From contig NZ_OY759719.1 of assembly GCF_963662555.1 (NCBI RefSeq), forward strand, positions 1,012,985 to 1,076,984: 64,000 nt of DNA, written 5' to 3'. The position numbers and the translations under genes were made by a program. Source of the DNA: Thiomicrorhabdus sp. Its GTDB lineage: Bacteria; Pseudomonadota; Gammaproteobacteria; Thiomicrospirales; Thiomicrospiraceae. Every line of letters starts with the position of its first letter. Position 1 is the first letter of the stretch. Below are positions 56,437 through 64,000 of the stretch, piece after piece. The notes below the pieces were generated by a model, which had not been told where the DNA came from, made no database searches, and saw only the letters and a program-made list of their open reading frames with translations.

Positions 56437-56532
56437 GTGCGAAAAGTAAAGAATTGGAAAACTGGTAATGTTGTAGTGATTCCTCTAGAAAATGGAGAAT
56501 ACGGATTTGGTGGAGTAGTAAAAAAACATTAA
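56437..56532 (+). pseudogene. Short Imm26-like fragment next to attC-like site 2
   Basis: A GTG-started frame of 31 codons reads VRKVKNWKTGNVVVIPLENG and then EYGFGGVVKKH before TAA. The pattern (G-x-V-x-x-IPL-x-x-G-x-Y-G-F-G-x-V) resembles the beginning of Imm26-type immunity proteins, which are normally much longer. It is probably a truncated gene from the next cassette. AAGG directly before the GTG is a poor ribosome binding site. Confidence 0.45.
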
Positions 56533-56580
56533 TGGTGTTTTTCAACATTAAAACCAAAGCGCCTGTTTTGCCACTGTAAT

Positions 56581-56662
56581 AATTGGGGTCAGAGTGAAAT
56601 TAAATTAATAACCTATTGATATTTATGATAAAAGTAAAAATAATTTTACTCTGACCCTAATT
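56581..56662. mobile_element. 82-bp MITE-like element
   Basis: Terminal repeats AATTGGGGTCAGAGTGAAAT (56581 on) and, on the other strand, AATTAGGGTCAGAGTAAAAT (56662 back) agree at 20 of 22 positions. The GGGGTCAGAGT ends are common on small non-autonomous elements. There is no coding capacity. Confidence 0.6.
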
Positions 56663-56668
56663 AAATAT

Positions 56669-56680
56669 ACCAGGCCTGGT
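56669..56680. repeat. Iterated palindrome, exact copy 14
   Basis: Just after the 82-bp MITE; first copy after the CBASS operon. Confidence 0.95.
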
Positions 56681-56683
56681 AAA

Positions 56684-57060
56684 TTGAATTTTTAATAGAT
56701 TAAGCCAACCTCAAACGCCAAGATTCCCCTTGGAATAAATTGTGCAGAGTTCTTAACGAAGTGAACGTTTAAAAACTTCAGCTGTTTGAGTACCCCAAGG
56801 GCATTTCCTACGGGCACCAGCGAGTTTTGGGGTTTGAGTGAATAAGTTTAGAACTTGCCAATTTATGGAGCGGGGTGCATTTTCTTTGCTTCCTTTCTTT
56901 CTCGTCTCTTCAGCCGAGTTCTACGTTTGGGCAAGCAAAGAAAGGAAGGGGAAGCCCAATAGTTAAAATTAATGATGTATAAATATCAAAAAGGGCTTCT
57001 CAACAGCTAAGAAAAAACAAACCTTAAATTCGATTTACCAAGCTAGATAAATTATATTGT
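56684..57060. other. Spacer with inverted repeats, right part of the island
   Basis: No gene. It contains CTTCCTTTCTTT (56889-56900) / AAAGAAAGGAAG (56937-56948), a 12-bp inverted repeat with a 36-base loop, and a looser pair around CTCAAACGCCAA (56711) and TTGGGGTTTGAG (56826). These suggest remnants of repeated intergenic elements. Confidence 0.5.
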
Positions 57061-57084
57061 TAGATTTAATTGTAAGGAAATTGC

Positions 57085-57735
57085 ATGACCCATGAAGACC
57101 GGATTAAACAAATCGTCGCTGTGGCATATGAACGACTTTGCGGTAAGATTACTGGACAGAGAATTGAAATTTCCAATGAGGCATCTCTGCAACTTCAACT
57201 TGCATCAATTCTCAAAACTCTTGGAGAGCTGTATGAAGAATCGCCTAGTGAACGCTTTAATATTGAACTAGAAAAGAGCGTGAAGCTAACGGATAGGACG
57301 TTCACCAAAAGTGGCACCGAGAAAGCTAAAATCGATATATGGTTTTCGCTTGAGGATATTGAAAGTGGTAAAAAGCATGCTTGTGCAATCGAACTAAAAT
57401 ATTTCAAAAGAGCCAATCACCGAGAACCAAATAATCGATATGATGTATTCAAAGACCTCCAGAACCTAGAGTGCTACGGTGACTTCGTGGATGTGGGTTA
57501 TCTCTTAGTCGCAACCGACCACCCGCATTACATTAATCAAGAAATATATTCACCGGATACGAAAGATTTTGATTTTCGGCATGGTAATAATTACCAAGCT
57601 GGCAATGAACTGGTTTACCGGTCCGACAAACCCTATGGTGTGCCAATTACCCTTGGAAATGATTACACTTTTGATTGGCAAACCGTTGAGACTGGCTTGA
57701 ATTTTCTTTTTGTTGAAGTGATTCCATGCAAGTGA
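57085..57735 (+). CDS. PD-(D/E)XK-type nuclease-like protein
   Basis: 216 residues. After a helical N-terminus the order is Glu (IELEKS, about 61), Asp84 in KIDIWFS and E103-x-K105 in CAIELKYFKR, which is the PD-(D/E)XK nuclease layout. The rest (QNLECYGDFVDVGYLLVATDH) continues an alpha/beta fold seen in restriction-enzyme-like proteins. AAGGAAAT precedes the ATG. No methyltransferase or specificity gene is adjacent, so it is not an evident restriction-modification system. A defence role is inferred. Confidence 0.6.
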   Translation: MTHEDRIKQIVAVAYERLCGKITGQRIEISNEASLQLQLASILKTLGELYEESPSERFNIELEKSVKLTDRTFTKSGTEKAKIDIWFSLEDIESGKKHACAIELKYFKRANHREPNNRYDVFKDLQNLECYGDFVDVGYLLVATDHPHYINQEIYSPDTKDFDFRHGNNYQAGNELVYRSDKPYGVPITLGNDYTFDWQTVETGLNFLFVEVIPCK

Positions 57736-57835
57736 CATCGAAATATTAGGAAAAGTGAATGCAATCCTTTTGTTGCCTATTGTGATTGAGAAACCAGATA
57801 GATTTAATCGAACGAAAGAGCTTTTCTAGCTTTGG

Positions 57836-57864
57836 TTGGAATTGTTTTAAATCTCGTGTAATAT
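57836..57864 (+). promoter_or_regulatory. Promoter of the PACE efflux gene
   Basis: -35 TTGGAA (57836-57841), a 17-bp spacer and -10 TAATAT (57859-57864). Confidence 0.55.
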
Positions 57865-57870
57865 TATTCA

Positions 57871-57962
57871 CGCAAGCGGAAACCGTAGCTTTGCGGTAGA
57901 AAAATTCTAATTCTACATCTCTTTATCAACCGGGACGGACCGGCTCTTTTTTATTTAAGAGC
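57871..57962 (+). promoter_or_regulatory. Structured leader upstream of the PACE gene
   Basis: Hairpin CGCAAGC...GCTTTGCG (57871-57895) is followed by CCGG-GACGGA-CCGG (57930-57943) running into CTCTTTTTT, which looks like a terminator. GCTCTT (57943-57948) can instead pair with AAGAGC (57957-57962). Two exclusive folds before a transporter gene suggest attenuation or a riboswitch. No named class fits well. Confidence 0.35.
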
Positions 57963-57987
57963 GTTAAGTGCTCTGTGGAGTTTTCCG

Positions 57988-58458
57988 GTGATAACCTTAA
58001 GTCCTATCAAGCGTCGTCTTATTTACGTTATTCTTTTTGAAATTACGGCCATTTTGTTTTCAACTCTTGTTCTTATGCTGTTAAGTGAGAGTAGTGTCCA
58101 AGAATCATTACCGGTTGCGATTATTATGTCGACAGCGGCTGTTGTTTGGAATTATATCTTTAATACAGCCTTTGAATTTTGGGAGGTTCAAAAGCAAATT
58201 AAACGTCGTACCTTGGCTATTCGTAGTATTCATGCGATAGGTTTTGAAGGGGGATTGGTTTTGATTTGCCTTCCGTTGTATATGCTTTGGTATGATGTTG
58301 GCGTTTTGACTGCCTTTACTATGGAAGCCGCTTTATTGCTTTTTTTCTTGGTTTATACGTTTTTGTTTACCTTAGTTTTTGATCAGGTATTTACTTTGCA
58401 ACATCAAGTTAAGGTAACGGCTGAACCCAGCTCTTCATACTCTGTTGCCAACCATTAG
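57988..58458 (+). CDS. PACE-family multidrug efflux transporter
   Basis: 156 residues, four membrane helices arranged as two bacterial transmembrane pairs. RLIYVILFEITAILFSTLV carries the membrane Glu used for proton coupling, and WNYIFNTAFEFWE is the conserved signature after helix 2. AceI-type members export chlorhexidine and other biocides; polyamines are a proposed natural substrate. The start is GTG, with GTGGAG upstream. No regulator gene is adjacent. Confidence 0.85.
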   Translation: MITLSPIKRRLIYVILFEITAILFSTLVLMLLSESSVQESLPVAIIMSTAAVVWNYIFNTAFEFWEVQKQIKRRTLAIRSIHAIGFEGGLVLICLPLYMLWYDVGVLTAFTMEAALLLFFLVYTFLFTLVFDQVFTLQHQVKVTAEPSSSYSVANH

Positions 58459-58504
58459 TGCTTATAGGATAAACTTAAAAACTTAACTTATATGGAACTC
58501 TTAA

Positions 58505-59116
58505 ATGAACTCAGTGAAATATTGTGATAAGGATGTTTATCCTTCTAAAATTGTTTGTATTGGCAGAAATTATGCCGAGCATATTGCCGAGTTAAATAAT
58601 GAAACGCCTACGGAGCCTGTCTTTTTTATAAAACCCAATTCAGCCATTTCAAACGAACTTCAATTCAATGAAGAGGTCGCGATTCATTTTGAAGGGGAGA
58701 TTGTTTTTTTGATTCAAGCGGGTGAATTGGCGGGTATCGGTTTTGGACTTGATTTGACAAAGAGAGAGGTTCAGTCAAAGTTAAAGCAGAAAGGGTTACC
58801 TTGGGAAAGGGCCAAGGCGTTTGATAAATCTGCGGTATTGAGTGACTTTGTTGAGTTTAGTGGCGATTGTCAGGGGTTGAGTATGGAGTTGTATATTAAT
58901 GATAGATTGGCACAAAAAGCAGATTTTGATTTGATGTTGCATAAACCTCAAGCCATTTTACAAGAAGCGAGTAGTTTTCTAACTTTTGAAGATAATGATT
59001 TATTAATGACGGGCACACCTAAAGGGGTAGGGGTAATTAAGCTTGGTGATCAATTTTATGCCAAGGTTATGCATAACAATGATGTTTTGGTAGAAGCGTC
59101 TTGGTTAGTACGTTAG
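58505..59116 (+). CDS. Fumarylacetoacetate hydrolase-family protein (YcgM-like)
   Basis: 203 residues. KIVCIGRNYAEHIAELNNETP at the start, the metal-binding HFEGEIVF (E-x-E) and LLMTGTPKGVGVIKLGD near the end define the FAH family. Members are hydrolases or decarboxylases acting on oxo-acids, including oxaloacetate decarboxylation and acylpyruvate hydrolysis. The substrate here is unknown and the neighbours give no pathway. Confidence 0.85.
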   Translation: MNSVKYCDKDVYPSKIVCIGRNYAEHIAELNNETPTEPVFFIKPNSAISNELQFNEEVAIHFEGEIVFLIQAGELAGIGFGLDLTKREVQSKLKQKGLPWERAKAFDKSAVLSDFVEFSGDCQGLSMELYINDRLAQKADFDLMLHKPQAILQEASSFLTFEDNDLLMTGTPKGVGVIKLGDQFYAKVMHNNDVLVEASWLVR

Positions 59117-59180
59117 TTATTCATTTATCAAAAAGAAAAAGAATAAAAAGGGTGCAAAGCCCTTTATTGAGGATAAGATT

Positions 59181-59192
59181 ACCAGGCCTGGT
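59181..59192. repeat. Iterated palindrome, exact copy 15
   Basis: Between the FAH-family and PqiA-like genes. Confidence 0.95.
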
Positions 59193-59255
59193 AATTTTGC
59201 CAAATTAGATTTACATCGTATAATCAAACCCCTCTTATTTTTGGAACTGACTGTT

Positions 59256-59873
59256 GTGAATCCTCGTCTAATTTTAGGTTTTATTTTTCTTATTAGTGCT
59301 TATGGCTTATTAATCCCAGGTGTTACCGAGCCTGTTTTACATATGACGACTATGTTAGATAAAGGTGAGTTAACCGTTTTAGGTAAAGAGGCGATTTTAC
59401 AGAGTGGTAGCATTCCTAATTTTTTAATGCCAATGACCATGGAAGTACTTAACCAAATACATGCGAGTGGCACGGTGGTGATTCAAGATACAGCTAAAAG
59501 TATTTTGGGTACGGCAGAAACTCTATGGCAAGACGGCAACCAGTTAGTGGCGTTTTTGATTGTATTTTTTAGTGTCTTTGTACCGGCTTTAAAACTGGCG
59601 TTATTGGCAGTCTCTTTCTTGTTTAAACGCTTTGCAAAACAATTGGCTTTAAGTAGTGGTTTTTTAAGTAAATGGTCAATGGCAGACGTGTTTGTTATGG
59701 CTTTGATTATTGCGTTTTTAGCGATTAAAGCCAGCTCGGGAGATTCGGCTTTATTGCAGACAGAGATAAAATTAGAAAGTGGTTTTTATTACTTTTTAGG
59801 CTATTGTTTATTGTCGATTGCTTCAAGCCAGTTATTGGCAAAAATGCACAGAACACCCATAACAGTTGGCTAA
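59256..59873 (+). CDS. PqiA-like membrane protein
   Basis: About 205 residues with four membrane helices. LSKWSMADVFVMALIIAFLAIKAS is the PqiA-domain signature helix. There is a large periplasmic loop (about 25-100). I prefer the GTG at 59256 because GGAA lies about 10 bases before it; a TTG at 59241 would add five residues. PqiA works with PqiB/PqiC MCE proteins in lipid transport between the membranes, but no partner is in the window. Confidence 0.72.
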   Translation: MNPRLILGFIFLISAYGLLIPGVTEPVLHMTTMLDKGELTVLGKEAILQSGSIPNFLMPMTMEVLNQIHASGTVVIQDTAKSILGTAETLWQDGNQLVAFLIVFFSVFVPALKLALLAVSFLFKRFAKQLALSSGFLSKWSMADVFVMALIIAFLAIKASSGDSALLQTEIKLESGFYYFLGYCLLSIASSQLLAKMHRTPITVG

Positions 59874-59938
59874 TCATTAAAGAACAAAGAACAAACAACA
59901 AAGACCGAACACTGAACACTGAACACCAAAACTATCGT

Positions 59939-60136
59939 TTAATGTTTTCTCTTTTGAGCATTCAGCTTATTGCCTAACTTAGTGAGTTGGCTTTGCATTT
60001 TCCAGAATAGATAGGCGGGATGATTACATATCTGTCTGTGGTTGGGAGAATCAACAGGCAAGGCAAAATCACTCTGCAATTTTTGCACAGTTTGATTATC
60101 TTTTTTGCGATTTGCCTGATTGATTATAGTGACCAA
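59939..60136 (-). CDS. Possible small protein downstream of the lytic transglycosylase gene
   Basis: A 65-residue frame starting with TTG, with AAGAAGG about 6 bases before it, 16 bp after the mltB-like stop on the same strand. The sequence (basic, NHRQICNHPAYLFWKMQSQL in the middle) has no signal or motif that I recognise. The ribosome binding site and spacing argue for translation; nothing else does. Confidence 0.35.
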   Translation of the reverse strand: MVTIINQANRKKDNQTVQKLQSDFALPVDSPNHRQICNHPAYLFWKMQSQLTKLGNKLNAQKRKH

Positions 60137-60152
60137 ATTTACCTTCTTACCA

Positions 60153-61415
60153 CTACTTCTGAGTTTGAGCTTTTTGTAATGCTTTAAGCATAGCTACGCT
60201 GGCAAAACCATCCGCAGGTATTTTGTGCTTAGTTTGAAAGTCACGAAGTGCCCCACGAGTTTTACTGCCCGCAATCCCATCTGGTTTTCCAACATCGTAA
60301 CCTAATGAATTTAACAGAGTTTGAATCTCTTTAATTTGGGCATAACTAATGGGTTTATCGTTTTTGGGTTTTTGTTTTGAAAGCGGTGGAAGCTGAACGA
60401 TGCGATCTGCCAAATGACCAACCGAAATCGCATATTTATCGGCATTGTTCCAGCGTTTAATGACATTAAAGTTTTTATAGACTAAAAAGGCGGGGCCTTT
60501 GTAATCGCTAGCTAATAACAATTTAGCTTGCATGTCTTCATTAGGTAACACTCTTCCATCGGCTAGGGTAATGCCCATTTTTTTCCACTCAGCTAAGCTG
60601 CGTTGTGTTTTATTGTCAGCCAGTGCGTAGTTAAAACCTTTAGGAAGTTTGACTTCTCGACCCCAGTTTTCTTCTTTTTGCCAACCAAGATGATTTAAGA
60701 AGTTACCTGCAGAATAGAATACATCTGGCAAGCTATCCCATAAATTGATTTTACCGTCGCCATCACCATCTACCGCATATTGCACATAGTTAGACGGCAT
60801 AAATTGACATTGCCCCATTGCACCAGCCCAAGAGCCTTTCATTTCACTCAATGGCACATCACCTCTATCCAAAATGGTTAAGGCACTCATTAACTGAGTA
60901 GTAAAAAATTTACTGCGACGTGGGTCGTAAGCCAGCGTGGCTAAGGATTCAATAATAGGTAAGTTGCCCGTGTAGCCACCATAGTTGGTTTCTAGGCCCC
61001 AAAAAGCCACGATAAAACGTCCTGGCACACCGTATTTTTTAGTCACTTGGTCTAACAAGGCTTTATTAGCTTGGTACTTTTTTTGGCCTTTTTTTACTCT
61101 AGAGTCACTGACTGCACGGTCAAAATAGTCAAAAAAAGTTTTGGTAAATTCAGGCTGTTTTTTATCGGACTCAAGCACTTTGGCATTTAGGGTAACGTCT
61201 TTAAAGGCCAAATCTAAGGTTGACTTTGAAATGCCTTTATCTTGAGCCTGTTTTTTGAAGTCAGTTACCCAATTCTGAAAGTCTTTTTCTGAGGGCTTAA
61301 AGGCTTCTGATTGAGCTTGGCTATTTAAAGAAATAGCCAACAAAACAGAAGCGAATAATATTTTGGTATAACCGAGTTTGGAATTTGGCATAGTCAACTT
61401 TGCTGTGATCTGCAT
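60153..61415 (-). CDS. Lytic murein transglycosylase, MltB family with peptidoglycan-binding domain
   Basis: 420 residues. A signal peptide (LFASVLLAISLNSQA-QSE) without a lipobox Cys means a soluble periplasmic form. The SLT_2 domain (about 45-340) has the catalytic E142 in AFWGLETNYGGYTG and the MGQCQFMPSNYVQYAVDGDGDGKINLWDS block. A PG_binding_1 domain closes it (about 353-415, LLNSLGYDVGKPDGIAGSKTRGALRDFQ). It cleaves glycan strands with formation of 1,6-anhydro ends. Starts at residue 1 or at M9 are both possible. Confidence 0.93.
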   Translation of the reverse strand: MQITAKLTMPNSKLGYTKILFASVLLAISLNSQAQSEAFKPSEKDFQNWVTDFKKQAQDKGISKSTLDLAFKDVTLNAKVLESDKKQPEFTKTFFDYFDRAVSDSRVKKGQKKYQANKALLDQVTKKYGVPGRFIVAFWGLETNYGGYTGNLPIIESLATLAYDPRRSKFFTTQLMSALTILDRGDVPLSEMKGSWAGAMGQCQFMPSNYVQYAVDGDGDGKINLWDSLPDVFYSAGNFLNHLGWQKEENWGREVKLPKGFNYALADNKTQRSLAEWKKMGITLADGRVLPNEDMQAKLLLASDYKGPAFLVYKNFNVIKRWNNADKYAISVGHLADRIVQLPPLSKQKPKNDKPISYAQIKEIQTLLNSLGYDVGKPDGIAGSKTRGALRDFQTKHKIPADGFASVAMLKALQKAQTQK

Positions 61416-61645
61416 TAATTGAAAACTTAGCGGCTTGATACGGCTTGTAAGGCAGCTATTACTGCGGCTAGCTAAGTATTCTTATGTAAAATTAAAAGTT
61501 AAATTGTATTCTACCGAAACTAAATAAAAGTTGAAGCCAAAACAGTTTAAAATTAACAGTTATTTTAAAAGCTCTGGTTTACCAAAAAATACCCTTGAAG
61601 GTAACGCCATCTTTGAGCTAAAACCAAACTATAAATGGAAAATTG

Positions 61646-63859
61646 ATGATGAAATTTTTTGCCACAGCCCCAGGCGGATTAAGTGAGTTGCTAAGAGAAG
61701 AGTTAATGTCTTTTGGAGCAACAGAAGTTAAAGCTCAACCGCGTGGTGTGACTTTTGAGGGTGATTTAGAAGTCGCTTACCGAAGTTGTTTGTGGTCACG
61801 TTTAGCTAACCGCATTTTTGTAACCGTATTAGAAGCGGAACTTGAAACTCAGGAAGAGTTAACTGAACAAGTGGCAACGGTTGATTGGCAAACCCATATG
61901 GATGAGTTTGGAACCTTTGCGGTTTCTTTTTCTGGTAAAGGCATGGGGATTGATCATAGCCATTACGGTGCGTTAAAAATTAAAGATGGGATTGTCGATT
62001 ACTTTAGAGGTATTACCAATAATCGCCCTAAGGTTGATACTGAAGATCCAGAGTTAAGAGTGCATGGTCATTTAAACCGAAACCAATTAACTTTGAGTAT
62101 TGATTTGGTGGGCTACAGCTTACACCAACGTGGTTACCGTGAAGGTCAGCAAGTTAAAGCACCACTAAAAGAGAACGTGGCAGCGGCGTTATTAATGCGT
62201 GCAGGTTGGCCTGAGATTGCCAAACAGGGTGGATGTTTGTATGACCCAATGTGCGGTTCAGGTACCTTTTTAATTGAAGGTGCAATGATGGCCTCTGACT
62301 TAGCACCAGGCCTAGAAAAAGTAAACCGTATGCTTTTAAACACTTGGAAAAAGCATGATGCTAAATTGTGGAACACGTTAATTGATGAAGCTAAAGAACG
62401 AGAGGCGGAAGGCTTACGTCATTTACCCGATATTTACGGTTCTGACGCATCACATAAGTCATTAGATATTGCCGAAGAAGCTATTCACAATGCAGGGTAT
62501 TTAGATTCAATTGAAATCAAACAAATGACCGTTGAACAAGGTCGCCGCTGGGGCGACTGGCAACCAGGCCTGGTAATTTGTAACCCTCCTTATGGTGAGC
62601 GTTTAGGTGAAATTGAAGAAGTTAAAGTGATTTATAACGACTTAGGTAAATACCTTAAAAATGAGTTTGATGGTTGGCAAGGTGCCGTTCTGACTTGTAA
62701 CCCAGAATTGGGTATGTATTTGGGCATTAAGGCCAAACGTAGTCATAACTTTTTTAACGGACCAATGGAATGTAAGCTGTTCCGTTTTGATATCACCGAA
62801 GAGTTTCATCGTGAACCATCGTTAAAAGGTGGAGCAAACATTGTTCAGGAAGTGAGTTCTGTGATGCCAGAACTTGCCGATTCACAAGGTGCGGTCATGG
62901 TTGGTAACCGTATTAAAAAGAATTTAAAACAGCTAAAAAAATGGGCTAAAACACATGAGGTAAATGCTTACCGAGTTTATGATGCCGACCTACCTGAATA
63001 TGCGATATCAATTGATTTATACCAAACTGAAGATGCCGGTGAATGGTTAATAGTTAACGAATATGCCGCACCAAAAACAGTAGATAAAGCTAAAGCCAAA
63101 AAACGTTTACATGAAGCCTTAGCCGCTTTACCAAACGTATTCCCAAATGTGCCTGTAGACCAAATTATTTTTAAAGTACGTAGTCGTCAATCAGGCACAT
63201 CGCAATATGAGAAGTTGGATGATAGCCGAGACTTTTATACGGTAATTGAAAACGGGGCAAAAATCCGTGTTAACTTTACCGACTATTTAGATACTGGCCT
63301 ATTTTTAGATCACCGTGATGTACGTGCTTTAGTGGCACAAAAGTCGGTTAGAAAAACGCTACTAAACCTATTTTGTTACACCGCAACCGCAACGGTTGAA
63401 GCCGCAGTTATGGGGGCAAAAAGCAGTTTAAGTGTGGATATGTCTAAAACTTATTTGTATTGGGCTGAACATAACTTAATGCACAATGAACAGAGCATTA
63501 AAGACAGTGCCCAACATAAGTTTTTACAGGCTGACGTTTTAGATTGGTTATCTAAAGAGAGTGAAAACCCAAAAGCAACGTTTGATGTCATCTTTTTAGA
63601 CCCGCCATCATTTTCTACCTCAAAACGGATGGAAGGCACTTTAGATATTCAGCGTGATCATGTCGCTTTAATTAATCAAACGATGAAACTGCTTAACCCA
63701 GGCGGAACTTTAGTGTTCTCAAATAATCTACGTAAGTTTAAGTTAGATACTGAAGCGTTAGAGAATTTGAGCATTGAAAACATTACCCAAAAAACGATGC
63801 CAAGAGATTTTCAAAGAAACAGCAAAATTCACCAGGCCTGGTTAATTTCTCACCATTAG
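61646..63859 (+). CDS. rlmL: Bifunctional 23S rRNA methyltransferase RlmKL
   Basis: About 737 residues. An N-terminal ferredoxin-like/THUMP region (about 1-155) is followed by the RlmL domain that makes m2G2445 (motif NPPYGERLG near 312, MCGSGTFLIEGA before it) and the RlmK domain that makes m7G2069 (NLFCYTATATVEAA, DPPSFSTSKRM). The fused form is typical of gammaproteobacteria. Two exact palindromes lie in frame: QPGLVICNPPYGE, right at the catalytic motif, and HQAWLISHH at the C-terminus. The start may be ATG 61646 or 61649. Confidence 0.95.
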   Translation: MMKFFATAPGGLSELLREELMSFGATEVKAQPRGVTFEGDLEVAYRSCLWSRLANRIFVTVLEAELETQEELTEQVATVDWQTHMDEFGTFAVSFSGKGMGIDHSHYGALKIKDGIVDYFRGITNNRPKVDTEDPELRVHGHLNRNQLTLSIDLVGYSLHQRGYREGQQVKAPLKENVAAALLMRAGWPEIAKQGGCLYDPMCGSGTFLIEGAMMASDLAPGLEKVNRMLLNTWKKHDAKLWNTLIDEAKEREAEGLRHLPDIYGSDASHKSLDIAEEAIHNAGYLDSIEIKQMTVEQGRRWGDWQPGLVICNPPYGERLGEIEEVKVIYNDLGKYLKNEFDGWQGAVLTCNPELGMYLGIKAKRSHNFFNGPMECKLFRFDITEEFHREPSLKGGANIVQEVSSVMPELADSQGAVMVGNRIKKNLKQLKKWAKTHEVNAYRVYDADLPEYAISIDLYQTEDAGEWLIVNEYAAPKTVDKAKAKKRLHEALAALPNVFPNVPVDQIIFKVRSRQSGTSQYEKLDDSRDFYTVIENGAKIRVNFTDYLDTGLFLDHRDVRALVAQKSVRKTLLNLFCYTATATVEAAVMGAKSSLSVDMSKTYLYWAEHNLMHNEQSIKDSAQHKFLQADVLDWLSKESENPKATFDVIFLDPPSFSTSKRMEGTLDIQRDHVALINQTMKLLNPGGTLVFSNNLRKFKLDTEALENLSIENITQKTMPRDFQRNSKIHQAWLISHH
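62563..62574. repeat. Iterated palindrome, exact copy 16
   Basis: Inside rlmL, read as QPGLV, six codons before the NPPYGE core ends. Confidence 0.95.
63831..63842. repeat. Iterated palindrome, exact copy 17
   Basis: Last codons of rlmL, read as HQAWL. Confidence 0.95.
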
Positions 63860-63958
63860 GAATTCATTAGTCGTTAATGGGATGTTAATGCGGCGTTAAA
63901 AGTGAATAGTGCTTAAAGAATATAAGGCACTGCAGCAGTAAAGCAGGAGATAAATTTT

Positions 63959-64000
63959 ATGAATTACTCTATTGCCAGGCAAAGTTTGCTAGGTATTGGT
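63959..64000 (+). CDS. Start of an unidentified gene (3' end outside window)
   Basis: An ATG with AGGAGA 9-14 bases upstream opens a frame reading MNYSIARQSLLGIG to the window end. Only 14 codons are visible, too few to identify it. Confidence 0.5.
   Translation, partial: MNYSIARQSLLGIG

Noticed and set aside
57871..57962. Guanidine-II (mini-ykkC) riboswitch
   Set aside because: That class needs two hairpins with ACGR tetraloops closed by G-C; only one ACGG loop exists and it is flanked by G and A.

Overview
The window is an AT-rich chromosomal segment of a Gram-negative gammaproteobacterium. The evidence is the E. coli-like class Ia NrdA and the conserved blocks rplM-rpsI, miaB-ybeZ-ybeY-ybeX-lnt, leuS-lptE-holA-proA-nadD-rsfS-rlmH, rpsT and murJ-ribF-ileS-lspA, together with porins, Lnt, LptE and LspA. 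A sulfur-oxidiser of the Thiomicrospira/Thiomicrorhabdus type is a guess from the overall feel of the proteins, not something the sequence proves.

Layout. 1-3.4 kb: the end of uup, then yrfG, nudE and cysQ. 3.4-6.7 kb: a duplicated intergenic block and nrdA, whose upstream region carries two NrdR-box-like sites 32 bp apart and a DnaA box. 6.7-13.2 kb: a leftward run of a CobW-type GTPase, a large GGDEF/EAL sensor, a dihaem peroxidase and a diguanylate cyclase. 13.5-18.8 kb: a small membrane protein, a ModE-like regulator, a TorF-type porin, rplM-rpsI, a repeat-rich spacer, a trimeric porin and a cysteine-cluster protein. 18.9-26.8 kb: an unusual pseudopilin locus with four related prepilin-like proteins (one with an 11-C tract, one with RTX-like repeats), a response regulator, a histidine kinase, a pilin and a pilin remnant. 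27-51 kb: housekeeping genes for tRNA modification, ribosome and RNA maturation, lipoprotein and LPS biogenesis, NAD and proline synthesis, two tRNA synthetases, lipid II flipping and lipoprotein signal peptidase, interrupted by an acetolactate synthase. 51.4-57.7 kb: a defence island. 58-64 kb: a PACE efflux pump, a FAH-family enzyme, a PqiA-like protein, an MltB-type lytic transglycosylase and rlmKL.

The main find is at 52.6-56.3 kb: a five-gene operon of QueC-like protein, TGT-like protein, CD-NTase, SLATT two-TM effector and HhH-GPD protein. This is the gene content of the rare type IV CBASS anti-phage system (Cap9, Cap10, CD-NTase, effector, Cap11). It lies between two attC-like inverted-repeat sites and is followed by an Imm26-like fragment, as if the whole operon travelled as an integron-type cassette. 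The CD-NTase begins with a glycine-rich tail that may be the substrate of the QueC-like enzyme.

Two further signals run through the window. The first is a 12-bp palindrome, ACCAGGCCTGGT, usually extended to TTTACCAGGCCTGGTAAA. I count 17 exact copies plus many degenerate ones, in intergenic DNA and inside genes (read as PGLV or QAW). It behaves like a highly iterated palindrome. The second is a family of about 55-bp nested hairpins ending in GCCTTG, found just downstream of genes. No tRNA or rRNA genes and no CRISPR arrays were seen.
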